Positions 58,727 through 64,000 of a stretch of DNA of 64,000 nucleotides are shown here, in pieces. The position numbers and the translations under genes are program-made. The stretch comes from Acanthornis magna. Lineage: Eukaryota; Chordata; Aves; Passeriformes; Acanthizidae. The stretch is from the NCBI GenBank assembly GCA_036785705.1, contig JAWUZG010000337.1, positions 1 to 64,000 of the forward strand, written 5' to 3'. Every line of letters starts with the position of its first letter. The first letter of the stretch is position 1. The notes under the pieces were generated by a model. That model made no database searches. It was not told the DNA's origin and was given only the letters and a program-made list of their open reading frames with translations.

Positions 58727-59274
58727 TGTGCTGGTTTTGGCTGCAGTACAGTTGGTTTTCTTCACAGTGGTTCATATGGGGCTTAGTTTCAGATTTGTGC
58801 TGAACATGGTGATGATAATACAGAGATGTTTTTGTTACTGCTGAGCAGGGCATACACAGAGCCAAGGTCTTTGCTGCTTTTCCTACAGCCATGCTGGTGA
58901 GGAGGCTGGAGGTGCATGGGAGGAGACACAGCTGGGACAGGTGACCCAAACTGACCAAAGGGAAATGCCAGACCATGTGACATCCTGCTCAGGGGAGGGG
59001 GGATATAGTAGGAAGAAGGGGAACATCTGAAGTGATGGCTTTTGCCTCCCCAAGTCACTGTTACCTGTGATGGGGCCCTTGGGAAACACTGAATTAATTC
59101 CTTGTTTTCCTTTGCTTGTGTGTTTGACTTTTGCTTTCCCTATTAAACTGTCTTTATCTCAACCCACGAGTTTTCTCATTTTTACCCTTCCCATTCTCTC
59201 CCCAGTCCCACTGGTGGGGGAGAGAGCGAGCAGCTGCCTGGGGCTCGGCTGCTGGCTGGGGTTAAACCATGACA
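58727..59274 (+). mobile_element. ERVL-like solo LTR
   Basis: The 548-bp element starts TGTGCTGGTTTTGGCTG and ends GGGTTAAACCATGACA. It has an ATTAAA polyadenylation signal (59142-59147) followed by TCTTTATCTCAACCCACGAG, a conserved block of a common avian LTR family. The 3' terminus resembles that of the LTR at 25033-26423 read on its minus strand. I saw no target duplication (left CTTAC, right GAGGC), so flanks have mutated or one end is not exact. No internal sequence adjoins it. Confidence 0.85.
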
Positions 59275-62200
59275 GAGGCTAAGGCAAAGCCTCAGAAACA
59301 GGCAGAGGAAGAGAAGGAACTACACTTCCTTCAAGTACTCTCTGTACTCCAAACATTTACAGCCACAGCTTTTCTTAAGCCAAGCATGCTTTCACTCATT
59401 TACTAATTCTCCAGAGAACACTGTCAGGAATTTGCATGATGTTTTAATACACACAATGGCCTGCGGCAAGGATTTCCACCGATTAACAACACATGACGTC
59501 GAGAGCTGGCTTCTCTGTTTTGTTTTGCATTTATTACCGACAAATTTAAGCATGAATCCTTTACCAGCATCCAATAGCTGTAACACTCTTAGGAAGGATA
59601 AATACCACTGAAATCTAATGTCCTCCTCTCTGCTCAACTAGTTTTGGCTGAATTAGACAACTAATAGCAAAAGAATCCAAATCACTCACCCAAAATGCAT
59701 CCTGCAGGATCACTGAGGCATCATTCCCTTGCCTAGGGCTTCTCACCTTCCCCTTGACCAGGTATCATGAGCTCCACCAGCCACAGGGAGCCCACCAGGG
59801 CTCAGACAGCTCTTTCAGGGACACTTCTGTCACCTATCAATCCCACCTATTGGCACCCTTCCTGTGACAATCATAACCTCTTTCTCAGAGACAAATCCAG
59901 TGAATGAGTGTTAGGAATAGCTTCCCTTGTTCTAATAAAACAGTTATACCATAAGTACATTAAAGAGTGGTGGCCACCTTTGCTCTATTGCCACATGAAT
60001 CAGGAAGGCAAAATCTGTTCCCACTGACAGATCCTGCTTTGCCTTTTGCCAAGTTTGAATGCTGTGCTGTTCTTTATTTAACTTTGGTACTTGCAATGTA
60101 AACAGATAGACAATTCTGGTTACATATATCTTTTACTGGGTTAGGGAAAATTAGAAGCAGATGGTAGCAATACTAAGTGTACCTATAAAAAACAAGTATC
60201 TGGTTCAGAGCTATCTGAAATCAAGGGAGGAGCTTCCACCAGGAGTCTGAAGGGTTATTGGTGACAGTGGCCAAAGCATGCAGCCATGGGTGAACAGCCT
60301 GGTGCTCCCCTTAGCACACACAGCGAGCTTCCTCCTGGGTGACGTGCCCTTGCACTTGCACTAATGGCAGGCAGAGAGAGGGGACACACCCATCCTGGTG
60401 CACCTCTGGTGTCTGAGAGGGTTGTGTCCCTGGGGAGGGAGTGTGCTGATGAGTTGTGCAAGTGTAAACTATAGACAGGACTGGACTCTTCAGCCTTCAC
60501 AGAAATCAGCATCCCTTCAGGTGTGGAGCTGGAGAACAGTTTTGCAAATACAGTGAGAAGAAAGCACAAGTGGCTTTCTTCTCACAATGGCTCCCCAGCT
60601 TCTGAGTGACACTGACAAACTTCCACAGCTACACAGCCCAACATAAGTAGACTTAAGGAGGCATCCTGGTAACACTTCAGCAGAAGCCTCCATAAGTTTT
60701 GTAATGATTCTACTGACAAAAGTCACTTTGGCTGTCTTTCTCTACTCCCCAGTTAAACCCAATTCCTCACTTTCTGCCAGCAAAGAAGTAAGACAGACCT
60801 TAACAAAACAGAAATGTTCAGAAAGTGCTACATTTCCATCCATCAGAAAGCAAAAGCACAGATAAGGTATGAGTCCCACTAAATCAAAACCTACAATTAA
60901 AGAAACTGTTGTCTGCACTCCATAACCAAGTTGTGTTTACACGGCAATTTTATCCAGCTTGTCATCTCATCAGCTTTCAGAACTTGTATTTCAGAGAACT
61001 CATTGCATAGTTACATTATGCTGTCTCCACAATTATTTCCATTAGATAGCAATAATAGGTCATATTATAAAGATTTCACTTGTTTTTCTGGCTAATGACT
61101 AAGTAAAAATTCTTTATGTAACCCAACATATTAATGTTTAAAAACATTTTGATTGCATCTAGAAAGATTCCAGGAATTCATTTGAAAACAATTCTCTGAG
61201 CTGCATGCTGCCTTTATGATTTTGCTAGAATTTATAATCAATTTTAATTAGCATTTACACTTAAGATATAATGTATCATAATCCAGTCTCATTCTCTTAA
61301 AAATCATTAAAATTAGTGAGAAAAGACAAGCTAATTTTTTTTTTCACTTCATCTAGGAGGGTTTTTTTCAGTTCAGTAATAGTATAGGTACATATACTAT
61401 CCATTCAAAGATGGGAAAATTGATGAAAAGTAATTAACAGCACAAATTAAGTTTTCCTATCACCCTGAAATAAAATAACTATCAGTAGATGCTAATTAGC
61501 TGGCAAGTATAAGGAAAGACAGTCTGACAAGGGCATTCAGAACAAAAAGTTCCAAGTTCTATTTAGCACAATTATCCAATTTTTATGTGCTGCGTGCTTC
61601 TGGCTCCCCTAGTCAAGATCCCTGTTTGAGGACAGAGTGGCTGTTTCTCTCCTCCTCAGCAGAAGATAAAGAAGGGCCAAAGAATATGTGTAATGTCAGT
61701 CTCATTTCTCAGTCAAATTCAGCCAGCTATAAGCATAATTCACAATATAAATTAGTGTTGTTGCAAATCATAGTCTGGGCTTTGTTTCCTTTTCCTCTCA
61801 CAGATATGAGCTATACATCAGGCTGAATTCTGGGTATCTTCTCCATATGCTAAATTATGCAAACTAGTGCATTTTCTTTGAGCTTCCTGACACACCTCTA
61901 CATCTACAGATAAAAAATGCTGCTTCCTCCCACTCTACCCCCCCACCAAAAAAAGGCAGGCTGTCAGGAGCAGTGGGTCTCATCATTTCTATGCATTATC
62001 TAAGGGACAGCAACCAATGCGGCAAGGGGATGTTCTGTGCTCTCCCTACAAGGAAGAGAACAAAAGCAAGACACTGGTTCGAAGGTCTTTGAGAGCTTTC
62101 TAATCCTCAAAGGAATTACAGGATTCAACCATTAAAAAAAACCCCAAAAACCAGAAAACAGCTAAGTCCGAGGGAAGGGGTATGAGCTGATGTGCCATGC

Positions 62201-62572
62201 CTTCTGTTTGAATTTGCCACAGCTGCTTTCCAGTACATATGGAAGAACTGGGTAAACACATGAATAGTTTCTTCAGTAATTTACTTAAATAAAATAGATA
62301 ATTAGTTTAAATGCTAAAAGAGGAAAGAAAACACTGGGCCACTTCTATCCTCCTATAGTCCCATATTCCCAAAATTGTGAGGATACAAATGCCGCCAGTG
62401 TAGCTGCCAAGACACAACTGAGGGGTAATGGTATCTTCTGAACTTCAGGAGCAAAAGGCAAGAGCAAACACAGGCAATACAATCTCAAAATCTCCTACTG
62501 ACAGGAGGCAAAAAGCCACATTTCCTACAGGGTCCTTCCTTGTTTATGTCTAGGAGGTTGTCTGAGACTAAA
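59275..62572. other. AT-rich intergenic DNA, nothing recognised
   Basis: No gene or transposon recognised. The region near 60240-60560 is somewhat GC-richer with a 104-codon minus-strand ORF of no clear identity. Confidence 0.45.
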
Positions 62573-62596
62573 GACTACTACCTACTACCTACTACC
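62573..62596 (+). repeat. (CTACTAC)3 short tandem repeat
   Basis: Three 7-bp units in a row. Confidence 0.9.
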
Positions 62597-63069
62597 TTCC
62601 CTGTCACTTTTAAAATGTTATATGTCTTTCTTTTCTTCCCCTCATGTATTTTTTTCTTTTTTTTTTTCCAATAAATTACATATGGTGGTAATAGAAAACA
62701 CAAGCTACACAATGTGAATTCCCAAATCCTTGGAATTAATTAGTACTTCACTGAAACGCCATTTAAGAAAAATGGACTTTTATTACTACGACTAATCAGA
62801 GCAATGCTGTTTACAGTAAGGGTATGTTGTGGATGCCTCTAAACTGCTTTTGCAATATAGAAGAAAAATTGGCAGCAAATGACATATATTGGCTTGCATT
62901 CATGCTGTTCCAGGTTGGTTATATTTACATTGCTCTGTAGAAAGCAGGCCCTGGTGGATATGTGGAAAATATGTCAATATATCTGTGTTCAGTAGCCAGG
63001 GCTTCCTCTAAAAGGGAACAAGTTGTTTTTGTGCCAAGAGGAGGCAAGAAGATAACTGACACTGGGCAA
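62597..63069. other. AT-rich intergenic DNA
   Basis: Includes a T/C-rich stretch at 62620-62670. Nothing else recognised. Confidence 0.4.
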
Positions 63070-63120
63070 TCACAGAGCTGGGGCCGTCACAGAGCTGGGG
63101 CCGTCACAGAGCTGGGGCCA
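63070..63120 (+). repeat. 17-bp unit repeated three times
   Basis: Unit TCACAGAGCTGGGGCCG at 63070-63086 and 63087-63103, with a third copy at 63104-63120 ending in A rather than G. A GC-rich minisatellite seed in AT-rich surroundings. Confidence 0.95.
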
Positions 63121-64000
63121 CAGTGCAAAACAGAGAGCGAGACAAACAAGAGCACAAACATATCCATGAAATGTATGTCACACACTCACACATGTAAATC
63201 ACTTTAGAAGATTTTGGAAGGACATCAATAACTTCAAAAATAATTAGTAACCGAATCACTGTGTGGGCGTTTACCGCTGCAGCACACAGTATCGAGGGTC
63301 ATGGTAAGGGACTTAGAGTGATATGGAGCTTTTCCATCTGCTTTCCTTTTGCTTACTTTCTACAACAGAAATATTTGATGCAGACTGAGTTTTGCTGTCC
63401 TTTCTCCATGTGCCCCTGCAGTTCTGTGGGTCTTATATCCAGAGGTAGAAAAGAAAACCAACAGAAATCATTGAGCCAATGATACACAGCAGGAATATGA
63501 ACAGCATCACATTAGGTAAAACGATTACTTCTTTTTTGGTTGGTTTTAAATCAGCAGCATTTCACTGTGCCTCTTTTTACTTAATATTTTTCCATAAGAA
63601 GTTTTATTTGTTGTGATTTAAATGCTTTAATTCTTCACAATATTTAAGGTATTTTATACAACACAAACATCTCTCTGAAACATTCCTGCTCTTTGTTTAA
63701 GTTCAGAGAATTTAAGAATCAGTCGAGCAGTTGACAAGACTGCTCTCACCAAGTAAACCAGCAACAATCCTGTTCTCACAGGACCACTATTTAAACTGAT
63801 GTTTATTTTGGCACTGGTAGTTATGGTATGTCTCTGTTAACATAACTGTGATCAATAAATGGACAACAAAGTTCTTTCGCAGGAGCCATCCATCTGTTAC
63901 TTGCTGTTAAGGTATTGATTTGTATTCTGCATGTGCAGCCACATTACCACACAATATACATAATACAAGGATGCAATTACTGAAACTAGGAGCTAAACCT
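63121..64000. other. AT-rich intergenic DNA, nothing recognised
   Basis: Only short ORFs up to the window end. Confidence 0.4.

Noticed and set aside
1..64000. CRISPR arrays, tRNA or rRNA genes, bacterial-type operons
   Set aside because: No regular spacer arrays, no cloverleaf with A and B boxes that I could support, and no coding density; the DNA is vertebrate intergenic.

Overview
This window is vertebrate, and most likely bird, nuclear DNA, probably from a songbird. The evidence is a CR1 LINE 3' end running into an (ATTCT)n array, several LTRs of avian ERVL-like and class II types, and two decayed endogenous retroviruses (ERVs). I found no intact host protein-coding gene, no exon chain, no rRNA or tRNA gene and no CRISPR array. 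Nearly all open reading frames are short chance ORFs, translations of simple repeats, or ERV relics.

Layout. 1-4.3 kb is mostly unique AT-rich DNA with two small dispersed-repeat copies. Two class II-type LTRs lie on the minus strand at 4361-4781 (perfect 6-bp target duplication) and 4936-5248. At 7.96-9.2 kb is a relic of a related plus-strand provirus: an R-U5 end, a tRNA-Trp-like primer site, and a betaretrovirus-like matrix ORF starting Met-Gly. At about 9.2-14.6 kb a second ERV follows: LTR, degraded tRNA-Ser-like primer site, a leader made of alternating repeats, then gag, protease and the start of reverse transcriptase all in one frame and interrupted only by stop codons. The rest of pol is missing and a decayed env follows directly. 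No matching 3' LTR was seen.

15-22.8 kb is the oddest part. It is GC-richer and holds two inverted-repeat pairs: 144-bp arms about 1.9 kb apart, and 246-bp arms about 96% identical around a 256-bp spacer. It also has a degenerate minus-strand coiled-coil ORF relic, a G-rich tract, a perfect 10-bp hairpin, and an 862-bp pure-purine microsatellite complex. At 24.95-26.6 kb a solo LTR of 1391 bp is cleanly nested in a CR1 with a perfect 5-bp target duplication.

From 26.6 kb to the end the window is an AT-rich gene desert with microsatellites, two more ERVL-like LTRs (50.75-51.2 kb and 58.7-59.3 kb) and a few short tandem duplications. The genes do not form a working pathway; the story is serial retroelement insertion and decay. 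The most unusual structure is the inverted-repeat block at 19.47-20.25 kb, whose unit also occurs once more, diverged, at 2.8-3.0 kb. I see no convincing undescribed coding system.
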